Assembly (NCBI GenBank): GCA_905182715.1
Contig: CAJJCP010000016.1
Span: 1 to 64,000 of the forward strand
DNA: 64,000 nucleotides
Source: an uncultured Candidatus Poseidoniales archaeon
GTDB taxonomy: Archaea > Thermoplasmatota > Poseidoniia > Poseidoniales > Poseidoniaceae
Direction: 5' to 3'
Part shown: piece by piece, positions 37,974 through 47,567 of the stretch
Layout: the number at the start of each line of letters is the position of its first letter
How positions within the stretch are numbered: the stretch's first letter is position 1
Translations under genes and position numbers: made by a program
The notes under the pieces: generated by a model
What the model was told of the DNA's origin: nothing
Seen by the model: only the letters and a program-made list of their open reading frames with translations
Database searches by the model: none

Positions 37974-40776
37974 TCACTCTTGGAATTGGAAAGCATCCGC
38001 TGAAGGCGGACCACTCGGTCGTTGCGATTCACTTTCCTCGGCTTCCATAAAGCGTTGAGTGTCACCTTCGAATGTATCCCATTTCACTTCGTTCGTGGCT
38101 GTTTGGCGTCTTTGGTACAGACTCACACCTCCAACGAGAACTCCAACAAGAATCATCAGTCGTAGTATCAAATCAAACCAAGAGTCCATGTTAGCATTAC
38201 CCGGGAAAGGGTCATGAGCATTTGCTATTCCATCACCATCTGAATCGTATTGAGCTTCGGAATCAAATGGGAACAAGTCCGAATTATCTCCCATGCCATC
38301 TCCATCTGAATCGAGCCATTCAAAGGCACTTTGAGGGAAAGCATCAGTCATTATCTCCAACTCCATCGTAATCTTGGTCGTAGCATTCGAGTGAATTGTT
38401 CGGCCAGACGTCGATGTTATCGCCACATCCATCTTGATCGGTATCGTACCATTCAGTTGCATCGTTTGGGAATACATCTGAGTTATCTCCTACCCCATCG
38501 CCATCTGTATCATTCCACTCAGTTGTGTCAAAGGGGAAGAAATCTCGGTTATCGCCGTACGTATCGTTATCTCTGTCTGCCCAGTCACTTCCATCATCTG
38601 GGAAGAGGTCTGTAAAATCTCCAACAGAATCGTTGTCTCTATCACTCCACTCATTTTCATCTTGAGGGAAGGCATCAACGAGGTCTCCAAAGCCGTCGGA
38701 ATCACTGTCGATACATCCCAGTGGGATGAGTGAATAGCCTTCGATGAGAGGGCAATCATCTTTGTTATCGCCGTATCCATCACCATCCGAATCTGCCCAT
38801 TCGGTACTGTCGATTGGAAACGCATCAGCATTATCTCCTACCCCATCTTCATCAACATCGGCACAATCCAATGCATCATTTGGGAAAAGGTCAGAATTGT
38901 CACCGCAACCATCTCCATCACTGTCGGCCCATTCATTGATGTCTAATGGAAACGCATCATCGCCATCGTGAACAAAATCTCCATCGCTATCGGCGATTCT
39001 TTTGTTGGTTCCAATTGCTTCTTCTTCAGCGTTGGATAAGCCATCTCCATCCATATCATCATCTTCGATATCATGGCAACCATCATTGTCTAAATCATAA
39101 GCATGAATGCCAATTATGCCTTTTGGACAATTATCATCTTCATCTTCAACTCCATCGTTATCATCATCGAGGTCGACTTCATCACTGCATCCATCAGCAT
39201 CATGGTCGAATGTGGATTGAGAAAAAGGGCAAGGATCGATTGCATCATTGATGCCATCATCGTCAGAATCTCGCTGTTCAGCCGAGCACCCAACAGCATC
39301 GACAGAGGAACCAAATGTTGTTCCCGGACATGTGTCGATGAGATTGACGACTCCATCTTGGTCATCGTCTTGTTGTTCCCAAGAACATCCAGTAAGATTG
39401 GTAACTGCTTCAGCAGCTGTCCAGGAACAGGTATCGTAGATGTTGATGACTCCATCACCATCAGTATCTGGCTCTCCAATACCCTCGACCGCATATCTTC
39501 CAATGAACCGATGCATGACGCGGGTTGGGTGCGCTTTGTCAAAGAAAAGGTACTCGTCAACGTTTGATACCACGGTGTCTCCACTGCTGCAAATCGGTAA
39601 GGGAAGGAGAGATATTCCTCCGGAGCATGCCGCATCGTTGACATTGGTGAGTCCGAGTGCTTCCTTATTTTGTAAGATATCATTGAAGATAGACCAAGCA
39701 TCAATGAAATGGATCGTAATTCCCAACTCGACCCTCAAGTCACCAGCCAATGTGGTGAGTTTTTGATTGTAGAGCACCACTTCAGATGCTACGGTATTTT
39801 GTCTGCTCTGGCTCCAACTCATCACTTCAGGAGTTTTTTCCAAAGGCGGGAGGTTTGGGATGATGAATTCAGTTGCTCCTGCACCTTCGAGTTGTCGAAT
39901 GTGAGATTCCATATTGGTTACAATTGTATTTGCATTGGCAGTGCCATAGAGGAAATCATTACCCCCTGACCATAAAGAAACAACTGTGTCTGAGGGGATG
40001 GTTGTCTGAACATTCGACAAATAGTTACTGACTTGAGTTCCGACATTGGGCAGCAAGACATAGGAATTGCCTTGACCGGTCTGTGAACCACCAAATGCAC
40101 GGTTATCACCTGCTGCAGTACCTGAACCGATGGTCGTCGTAACTCCATAGGCCTCAGACATGTATTCAAGCCATACTTGACCGTTTGAAAATCGACCTTG
40201 CCAGTAAGGTGGGACGTCAGGAACATCGAGTATTGAATTTTTACCATTCCCCATATCGCTCAAAGAATCACCAAAGACGAGGAGATTAGAGATGGATGGA
40301 AACTGGGCATTTTCGAAGACCATGAACGGTTGGTTTTCACTGTTGAGAAGATTATTCGATGCGTCAATGATTTCAACTTCTAAGATGTAAAAGTGGGCAC
40401 TGTTGTAAAATTGCTCCAACATAATCTCAAACGAGGTCACCGTGCCCGTGGCTTGAAACGAGTGTGTACCATTGAGTATGATGGCATTGCTTTCATCGAC
40501 TAAATTCCAATTCGCAAACAGCCCGATTGAATACGGTGCATTGGTAATTTCGACGTTAACAATAACCGTTTCATTCGATAACCAATCGTATTTCTCGACA
40601 GAGAGATTCGTGGTTACAGCCCTGCCTTGCGCCTCAACCAAACCTGTGACACTTTGCAGCACCATCAGTAAAATGAGGAAGAAGACGACCTTGCGCACAC
40701 GTGGCCTACGGGTTGTAAGTTGAAAGCAGTTCGCCTTACATTCCAAATGATGAAGGGTCCATATCCATATCACCAT
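37974..40776 (-). CDS. Secreted GDSL/SGNH esterase with long TSP3-type Asp repeat stalk and C-terminal TM; frameshift at ~38348
   Basis: LLVFGDSLSDMGNGKNSI...VVSLWSGGNDFLYG...FFDKAHPTRVMHRFIG; >10 DxDxDGxGDNxDxFPxDxxEWxD repeats; TM SWFDLILRLMILVGVLVGGVSLY in the continuation ORF. Confidence 0.88.
38220..39480 (-). repeat. TSP3-like Asp-rich Ca-binding repeat array
   Basis: Repeated DSDGDGxGDNxDxFPxDxTEWxDxD units. Confidence 0.88.
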
Positions 40777-42106
40777 CTTTCATCATTTTTCGCATTTGTT
40801 TGTTGAGTTTTCTGTTGCCGCCCATGCCTTTCATCATCTTACGTGAACGATTCCATTGAGCAATGAGTTCTCTGACATCCTTTTCTCGAACACCTGATCC
40901 TCGAGCGACTCGACGGATTCTGTCTGCTTTAATTTTGGCAGGTTCATTCTTTTCCCAAGCCGTCATGCTGTCCATGATGGTTCGATATCGATCCAAGTTG
41001 CCTTGCATGGCTGCTTTTTGGCCTTTTGACATTGCACCCATTCCTCCAAGCATACTTCCTGGGAGGAACGACATGAGTTTGTCAATGGTACCGACCTTTG
41101 CCATCATTTCCATTTGTTTGTACATGTCGTTGAGGGTAAACCTTCCACTCATCAATCGTTGAGTAAGTCGCATTGCTTCTTCTTCATCCATGTCATCCGG
41201 AGCCAAGTCAATGAGTCCTTGGATGTCACCCATTCCGAGAAGCCGTGAGATGAATCGGTCGGATTCGAATTTCTCCAAATCAGGTACATTCTCTCCAGTT
41301 CCGATGTGAACAATTGGGGCTCCAGTTGCTGCAACTGCAGATAAGGCACCACCGCCTCGTGCTGTTCCGTCGAGTTTCGTGATGACGATACCAGTAACGC
41401 CTGCAAGTGAATGGAACGATGCTGCGACTGGCCCAGCGGCTTGTCCAACTTGAGCATCAATGACAAGCCAGCGTTCACTGGCCCGTGTAATTGAAGAAAT
41501 CTGTTCCAATTCATCGACCAAATCTTGGTCAAGTTGGTGACGTCCTGCAGTATCGACAATGATCAAGTCTGCTGCTGCACATGCCGCAAGACCATTTCGA
41601 ACAATGGTTGGTGCATCTTTGGTATCGGGTTCTCCATAGACCTGGACCGTTGAATCTTCCAATAATTGTGTGAGTTGAGCATAGGCTCCAGGTCGATGCA
41701 CGTCAGCCTCGATCACAGCAACTCGAAGACCATGCTTTCTGCGGTACCATTCTGCTAATTTGGCTGTTGTAGTTGTTTTTCCTTGACCGTATAATCCGAC
41801 AAGAAGAAGAGTTGCACCATGGGGTTGAAATTCATGGGCAGGGCCAAGCATTCGAACCAATTCGGTGTAAAGGATGTTCATTGCATGCGTTTGCAAAGTA
41901 ATTCCTGGACGAGGTTCATCTTCTCGAAGTCGAGCCTCAAGTTTCTCAACCAATTCTTTGGTTTGACGAACGTTGAAATCAGCTTCTTGCAATGCTCGAC
42001 GAAGGCTACGGGTCATTTCCCGAAGTTCTTCTTCATCCAACTTGCGTTTATTCTTAAGCAACCCAATGGAACGAAAAATACCCTTTGAGAGACCTTCGAG
42101 TGCCAT
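40736..42106 (-). CDS. srp54: Signal recognition particle 54 kDa protein
   Basis: LLLVGLYGQGKTTTTAKLAEWYRRKHGLRVAVIEADVHRPGAYAQL...IIVDTAGRHQLD...ITKLDGTARGGGALS; Met-rich M domain. Confidence 0.97.
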   Translation of the reverse strand: MALEGLSKGIFRSIGLLKNKRKLDEEELREMTRSLRRALQEADFNVRQTKELVEKLEARLREDEPRPGITLQTHAMNILYTELVRMLGPAHEFQPHGATLLLVGLYGQGKTTTTAKLAEWYRRKHGLRVAVIEADVHRPGAYAQLTQLLEDSTVQVYGEPDTKDAPTIVRNGLAACAAADLIIVDTAGRHQLDQDLVDELEQISSITRASERWLVIDAQVGQAAGPVAASFHSLAGVTGIVITKLDGTARGGGALSAVAATGAPIVHIGTGENVPDLEKFESDRFISRLLGMGDIQGLIDLAPDDMDEEEAMRLTQRLMSGRFTLNDMYKQMEMMAKVGTIDKLMSFLPGSMLGGMGAMSKGQKAAMQGNLDRYRTIMDSMTAWEKNEPAKIKADRIRRVARGSGVREKDVRELIAQWNRSRKMMKGMGGNRKLNKQMRKMMKDGDMDMDPSSFGM

Positions 42107-42160
42107 GGCCTACCGAGTTGGTTTTCCCATTTCAACCCACCCATTGCTGGTTATGGGTTT

Positions 42161-43419
42161 TCACTCTTCAGTCAGCGGGATATCAAGTCGAAGAACATCA
42201 TTTTCCAACTTTGCTTTGACAAGACTGGCTTTGGTAGGAACTTGAGTTTTAACTTCACGTTCTCTGCCGTTGAGTCCAACGTAGAGGATTCCTTCATTAC
42301 TTCGAAGTGAAAGTTCGTCACGGTTAATTCCAGGATAATGCAAAAATATTCGTTCCATATCACCGACAATCTCTCGCTTCATGCCACGATGTATAGAATG
42401 TTTGAGTACTTTTCCGACGGGGTGAGGTCCGAGTGAATCATCAATTTGTTTGACTTCTCCGTAGAGCCGAATACCAACATCTCTCAATCGATCAAGGCCA
42501 ACAACTTCGGTGTCCATTAATTCCATAGTGGCAATTTCTACATTCTCGAGTTGACCTTTTAATTCTTCAATACGTTCGAGTTCAGCTTCACGGCGATTCA
42601 ATAAAAAGGGGTGGTCAAACTCTGGTGTGACTCGTTCACCAAACAACTCGGCACAGGTAATTTGTACTCACTGAGTGATTCGTGTGCTCGTAAAGTTTCG
42701 TTAATCCCCATTCGTTCCGGTATCGTAACCAAGGTGAACGAGGTTATTTCTTCGTTTGAAAGAACACGTCGGACATGAAGGACACGGCGTCGGAAACGTT
42801 CCAATTCTTCTTTCATTGATTCACTTTCTTTACGGCCAAAAATCATCGAGCGTATCCCACCTGAAACTCGCATCATGCGAATCAATCGGTCTGACCAAGA
42901 TTCAATCAATTCTGGAAGTGAGAGGAAACGGAGGGTATGACCGGTAGGTGCAGTATCAAACACAATTACATCCCATGTCGGGTCTTCAACATGGCGTAAC
43001 AGTTCATCAAAAGCAAGGGCTTCATCGAGCCCTGGGATGACCATGTCTGAAGTTTGAACTTCAGATCGCATCTCAGCCATTTCTTCTTTTGCATTCGGTT
43101 CAAGCATCATGCTAAGACTTCCAAGGCCACCCATGCCACCACCTGAGCCCATGTTATTCATCATGTCACCAAGTTTAGGTAGCAATGATGAGATTTTTGA
43201 TTCAGGGTCCATCTCAAGCCCGAATAAGCCATCAACACCTTCGATTGGTGTAGGTTCCGAACCGATTTCAACACCAAGTGAGTCAGAGGTTGAGTGTGCA
43301 GGGTCACTGGATACCAGTAAGACTCGAAGACCTGAGTCCGCAAGCCATACTGCAGTTGCGGCAGAAGTTGTTGTTTTGCCAACGCCGCCTTTTCCACCGA
43401 ATAACAAGAGTCGTGCCAT
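42161..43419 (-). CDS. ArsA/GET3-family ATPase with C-terminal HSP20-like extension; frameshift at ~42633
   Basis: MARLLLFGGKGGVGKTTTSAATAVWLADSGLRVLLVSSDPAHSTSDSLG; conserved VNRVTPEFDHPFLLNRR restored only after adding one base. Confidence 0.9.
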
Positions 43420-43509
43420 ACCTTGTCGAATGTGTGGTGGTCTTTGAATCCCACGCATGCACTCTGAATGAAGCAACGACTTGATGAACGATAACACAGC
43501 CCACGGCTC

Positions 43510-44394
43510 ATGGCATCGACCTTCCTCTTGTTTCAGGTCGCGAGTGTGTCGGCCTTGGTTGGCATGACGCTCGGTTGGAGAGGTGTGATGACCCGATACT
43601 CCGGTTTTTATGACCTACCTACTGCATGGAGTAATGTCTTTTGGGGCATTCTCATTGGTGGATTTTATGGTTCATTGACTCACAATTTCATCGTAGTGCC
43701 CTATCTTGAGATGGTCACGAATAATCAGGCTGCAGTTGTCAATCCACTCAATCTGCTCTTACTCTGTCTTCTTGCATCGGTTGCAGTTCACCTGCTTCTT
43801 CGACGAGACCGTGTCCGAAAGGGCAGCTCACAACCTACCAGTGGATGGGCATTGGGTCTTGCGATGGGCGGAATGCTCTCCATGGTATTCATCTTGCGAA
43901 TTCTTGAGATGTTTGAATTTAACATCACGTTGGTCATCACTATACTGTGTTTGGCTCTTTTCGGCCCTCGATGTGAAGCCCTTATTTCATCGTTCCAAGG
44001 TCACCTTATGTTGCAAGGAAAACGCTGGGGCTCCGTTCTCCGTGGAACTTTTTGGCGCTGTGCATATGTCGTTATGTTTGCTTTTGCTCTTGTCAATGTT
44101 TCCGCTTGGCTCTTCATCATCCCCGCTACCCTCATCTTTAATCGGACTTCGGAGTCATGGATCTGGGATTCCATACCCAAGGAAGGAAAGAAACGCCTTC
44201 GAAAGATTTGGGCTCGAAATGCACGTGAAGAATCTGCTGGAGAAATCGAGAATACAGTTGCAGTAAACTCCCAGAAGTCTTTCACCCAAACAATCCATGA
44301 TTCATCAAACACGGAAGAAAACAGTGATTTTTCATCCATTCATGCCGCTGAATGGGATGCCGGTGGCGAGGCCCCTTCTTCTGAATCCGAGTAA
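43510..44394 (+). CDS. Hypothetical membrane protein with acidic C-terminal tail
   Basis: Multiple TM segments, tail ...SSIHAAEWDAGGEAPSSESE. Confidence 0.7.
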   Translation: MASTFLLFQVASVSALVGMTLGWRGVMTRYSGFYDLPTAWSNVFWGILIGGFYGSLTHNFIVVPYLEMVTNNQAAVVNPLNLLLLCLLASVAVHLLLRRDRVRKGSSQPTSGWALGLAMGGMLSMVFILRILEMFEFNITLVITILCLALFGPRCEALISSFQGHLMLQGKRWGSVLRGTFWRCAYVVMFAFALVNVSAWLFIIPATLIFNRTSESWIWDSIPKEGKKRLRKIWARNAREESAGEIENTVAVNSQKSFTQTIHDSSNTEENSDFSSIHAAEWDAGGEAPSSESE

Positions 44395-44515
44395 GATTAT
44401 ACTTACTTGCCTGTTGCAGTCGTATTTTCTCCCCTATTCGACCCACTACACAAATAAGCATTCTCGGGGTGTTCCGCACGCAACCGTTATACAACGCCGG
44501 CGCAACCAAATCGTT

Positions 44516-46141
44516 ATGGGTTCCTGCCCCTATTGCCAAAGCGTCACCTATACGGGTGACACCATTTGCTACAGTTGCGGTAGGATTTTGGCAAATATCC
44601 GTTCGAATAAATTCGCAATGGAACAACAATTTCACAAAGGTAGTTTGGACACATCCTACAAAATGGCCAAGAAACCGAGCAGAAGTGGAATCGCTCAAAC
44701 CCACACTGGTCGTTCAATCGATCTTATGAAAAGCCGACGAAATCGAACACGCCATTTGGTTTTGGCTTTTTTAATTGCGTTCATCATGCTTTCACCTCAA
44801 GTTCGTGAGAATTTTTTCGAAAAATGGGCCCCAGGTGTACAAGAATATGTGCTTGGAACCTTCGCACCTTACCATGTTTATCCCAACGAAGTTACTTTCA
44901 CACTTGACCGAACAGTTGTCCTTGTGAATTCAAATTCTAATGGATGGGCCTATGAAGACATTGTGATTCCAACGGATGTTAACTCCCTTTCTGGTGAAAT
45001 GAATGATTTCCAATACACAGATGGCACTCCGCCAAGTTCAACGAACCAAATACAGCGTGTAGAGTCTGTAAACATCTTTTTCGATAATGGTGATTCGATT
45101 ATTGACGATGTGGTTCAAGTCCCAACGGATGGAACCATTCGTACCATTGAGGATAAAATTACGACTTCCAAAGGCCATTCTGTTTGGTGGCCAGGTTATG
45201 GAATCGAAAACTCATCCTGTAGTGTTGGTAACTGCGTAAAGATGGAGTTTGCTCTTGGACCCGGGGAAATCGTAGTCTTTTCCTTCCAAGTCACAATCAC
45301 CAGTACCTCCTATTCATGGTGGGATGCAAGTCGCGTCGATTCACGCATTGCTGGAACAGATGAAGGTATTAACGTCGACAACAGCGGGACATTCAGCGAT
45401 GCAGAGTTCCGTGGAGACGGTGAACATTTCCGAAAGTTCACCAACCCTACATGGTATGACCGAGGTACTCGAAACGGCGTTGATCATAGTTATGCAATCA
45501 ATGCTCAGCATGCAACGGTGCTTGAAACCGCCGCTCTTATCTCGTCAAGTTTACCCGAAGGTCTCAGAGACAATGCGTACGCCTTTTCTCGAGCATCATT
45601 TGACTATCTGAAAGAGAATGTCGCCTACGACAAGGAAGCGCCAATTACTGCGAGAAATGGCCCCCAGTGTTTGCTTGACAATATGGGAGATTGTGACGAA
45701 CAAACCAATGCTTTCCTTTCCTTGTTACGGACTAAAAGTCTCCCTGGTTGGTATGTTTTTGGAGCATTAGCCGATGCCGAGTACAAGTATTGGGAAGGGC
45801 ACGCTTGGGGCTACATCTTACTTCCAATGAGTGAATCATGGTGTTCTTCTCGAAACATCGATTTGAATACATGTTTTGTTGAAGCATCTGTGGATGTCGT
45901 CAACAACAAATGGTTATTACACACTCCGAATGCATACATCTCTTGGATTGAAGAACCCGATACTACGGGTACGCTGCTTAGTAATTATTATTCTCCTGGG
46001 AAATATTCGAACAACGGACTTGATCGAATGCCGCCTCTTTATTCCACTGTTGGTAATGTTGATACATCAGGTGGACAATTCAAAGTCAAGGTACAGCCAG
46101 AAAAGATGACTGGTTGGGATAGTTTATGGAATGGGGTTTGA
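44516..46141 (+). CDS. Zinc ribbon - TM - transglutaminase-like membrane protein
   Basis: MGSCPYCQSVTYTGDTICYSCGRIL, one TM, then DNMGDCDEQTNAFLSLLRTKSLPGWYVFG...WEGHAWGYILLP (Cys/His of transglutaminase core). ATG 44516 preferred over ORF start 44297. Confidence 0.82.
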   Translation: MGSCPYCQSVTYTGDTICYSCGRILANIRSNKFAMEQQFHKGSLDTSYKMAKKPSRSGIAQTHTGRSIDLMKSRRNRTRHLVLAFLIAFIMLSPQVRENFFEKWAPGVQEYVLGTFAPYHVYPNEVTFTLDRTVVLVNSNSNGWAYEDIVIPTDVNSLSGEMNDFQYTDGTPPSSTNQIQRVESVNIFFDNGDSIIDDVVQVPTDGTIRTIEDKITTSKGHSVWWPGYGIENSSCSVGNCVKMEFALGPGEIVVFSFQVTITSTSYSWWDASRVDSRIAGTDEGINVDNSGTFSDAEFRGDGEHFRKFTNPTWYDRGTRNGVDHSYAINAQHATVLETAALISSSLPEGLRDNAYAFSRASFDYLKENVAYDKEAPITARNGPQCLLDNMGDCDEQTNAFLSLLRTKSLPGWYVFGALADAEYKYWEGHAWGYILLPMSESWCSSRNIDLNTCFVEASVDVVNNKWLLHTPNAYISWIEEPDTTGTLLSNYYSPGKYSNNGLDRMPPLYSTVGNVDTSGGQFKVKVQPEKMTGWDSLWNGV

Positions 46142-47560
46142 ATGAGAATTATTATCGGTGGAGCAGGACGTGTCGGGACCGATATGGCTCGTGCTCTACG
46201 TGCTGAAGACATGGATGTCGTTCTCGTAGATTCGGATTCACGCGCAGTAAAAAATGCTCAGAATCTCGATGTGTTAGTAATTCATGGCGACTTAACGACA
46301 CGTGAAAAATTGTATGAAGCCGGAATTGGCGAAGCAGAAGTTTTTGTTGCTGCTACAAATTCTGATGAGCGTAATCTTCTGGCGTGTGCACTTGCCCACC
46401 ATGCTCACAATGAGCAAAGTGGTCCAAAGGCCAAACCCCTTTTATCCATCTGCCGTGTTCGAAATATGAATTATGTTCAGGAACAAGATGAAGGTAAACT
46501 TCAGGAATGGGCAAAAGTACATCACGTCGTCAACCCATTGGAAGGTGCCATTCGACGACTTCATTCTGGTTTACGTTCAGCCGCTATCGAAGAAGTCATT
46601 CCCTTCGGTCATGATGCGTTCATTATCGAATTGGACATCACAAGTAAGGCCACTCAAGTCGTGTTCCAATGCCTTCGTGATGCGAGTAAAACGATCGAGG
46701 GCGGAATGCCATTGATTGTTGGTTTGAAGCGTGAAAATGAGAGAAGTCTGGTTCCTGATGGTGATTTCATGCTTATGCCAAATGACCGTATTGCGGTTGC
46801 TACAACTGGTCTTTCAAGTTTTAACCGTATTCTCAGCATCTTTGGACATGAAGCAACCGATTTCCCAACCCAACCTCGAGTGGCAGTAATCGGTGCTAAC
46901 AAAATTGGCCAACGTATTGCCGATGATTGGTTGAAAGCAGGAGCTTCGGTAACTGTTATCGAACGAGATTTACAAGTAGCAAACACATTGTCTGGGACTG
47001 AGATTGGTTCAAATCCTTTACTCGAAGTGATACACGGCGACCATTTGGATCGGGATATTTTGACTGAGATTGGGATTTCTGAACATCACATTGCTATTGC
47101 GGCACTTGAAGATGATTTGGCCAGTATTGCTGCTGCTTTGCTTGCCAGTGATATGGGTGTGCAGCGTACAGGTTTACTTCTTTATGATGCGGACTTAGTC
47201 AAAGTAACGCAAAGAATGGGTATTACCTTTGCAGTCGATCGTAAGCGAGTGGCTGTTGACAATATGCTCGCCCAAATCCATACGAAAACGGCAGGCGGTT
47301 ATGCAATCTTGTCAAATATCCCAAATATTATTGGAGTCAGTATGCCGGTTTCAGGAGATTCCAAATATGCAGGAAAGCGGATTCTTGAGGCATCGTTCCC
47401 AGATTGGATGCGAATCGCCTTTATTCAACGTCGAAACACGAACGGTACTTGGGAATCATTGCGACCTTCTCCGGACAAAACTTTGCTTGAAGATGACCGT
47501 TTAATCATTTTTTGCAGTCCTGAAAAAGTTGTAGATCTCGAAAAACGGTTCAAGGTGTGA
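46142..47560 (+). CDS. trkA: Trk K+ uptake NAD-binding protein TrkA
   Basis: MRIIIGGAGRVGTDMARALRAEDMDVVLVDSD...VIHGDLTTREKLYEAGIGEAEVFVAATNSDERNLLACALA; two RCK_N units. Confidence 0.95.
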   Translation: MRIIIGGAGRVGTDMARALRAEDMDVVLVDSDSRAVKNAQNLDVLVIHGDLTTREKLYEAGIGEAEVFVAATNSDERNLLACALAHHAHNEQSGPKAKPLLSICRVRNMNYVQEQDEGKLQEWAKVHHVVNPLEGAIRRLHSGLRSAAIEEVIPFGHDAFIIELDITSKATQVVFQCLRDASKTIEGGMPLIVGLKRENERSLVPDGDFMLMPNDRIAVATTGLSSFNRILSIFGHEATDFPTQPRVAVIGANKIGQRIADDWLKAGASVTVIERDLQVANTLSGTEIGSNPLLEVIHGDHLDRDILTEIGISEHHIAIAALEDDLASIAAALLASDMGVQRTGLLLYDADLVKVTQRMGITFAVDRKRVAVDNMLAQIHTKTAGGYAILSNIPNIIGVSMPVSGDSKYAGKRILEASFPDWMRIAFIQRRNTNGTWESLRPSPDKTLLEDDRLIIFCSPEKVVDLEKRFKV

Positions 47561-47567
47561 ATAGAAT

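Noticed and set aside
38220-39480. Possible minisatellite or CRISPR
   Set aside because: Same reason: coding Asp-repeat array, no identical direct repeats.
38331-39567. Plus-strand ORFs (94-154 aa) and an alternative minus ORF (39114-39704)
   Set aside because: Overlap the GDSL/TSP3 gene in other frames; translations are composition-driven.
1-43000. Programmed ribosomal frameshifting as explanation for split genes
   Set aside because: Breaks occur in many unrelated genes, in both directions, with no common slippery site plus structure; two are compensated pairs.
44297-44515. N-terminal extension of the transglutaminase ORF
   Set aside because: Overlaps the upstream CDS; the ATG at 44516 begins a clean zinc ribbon.
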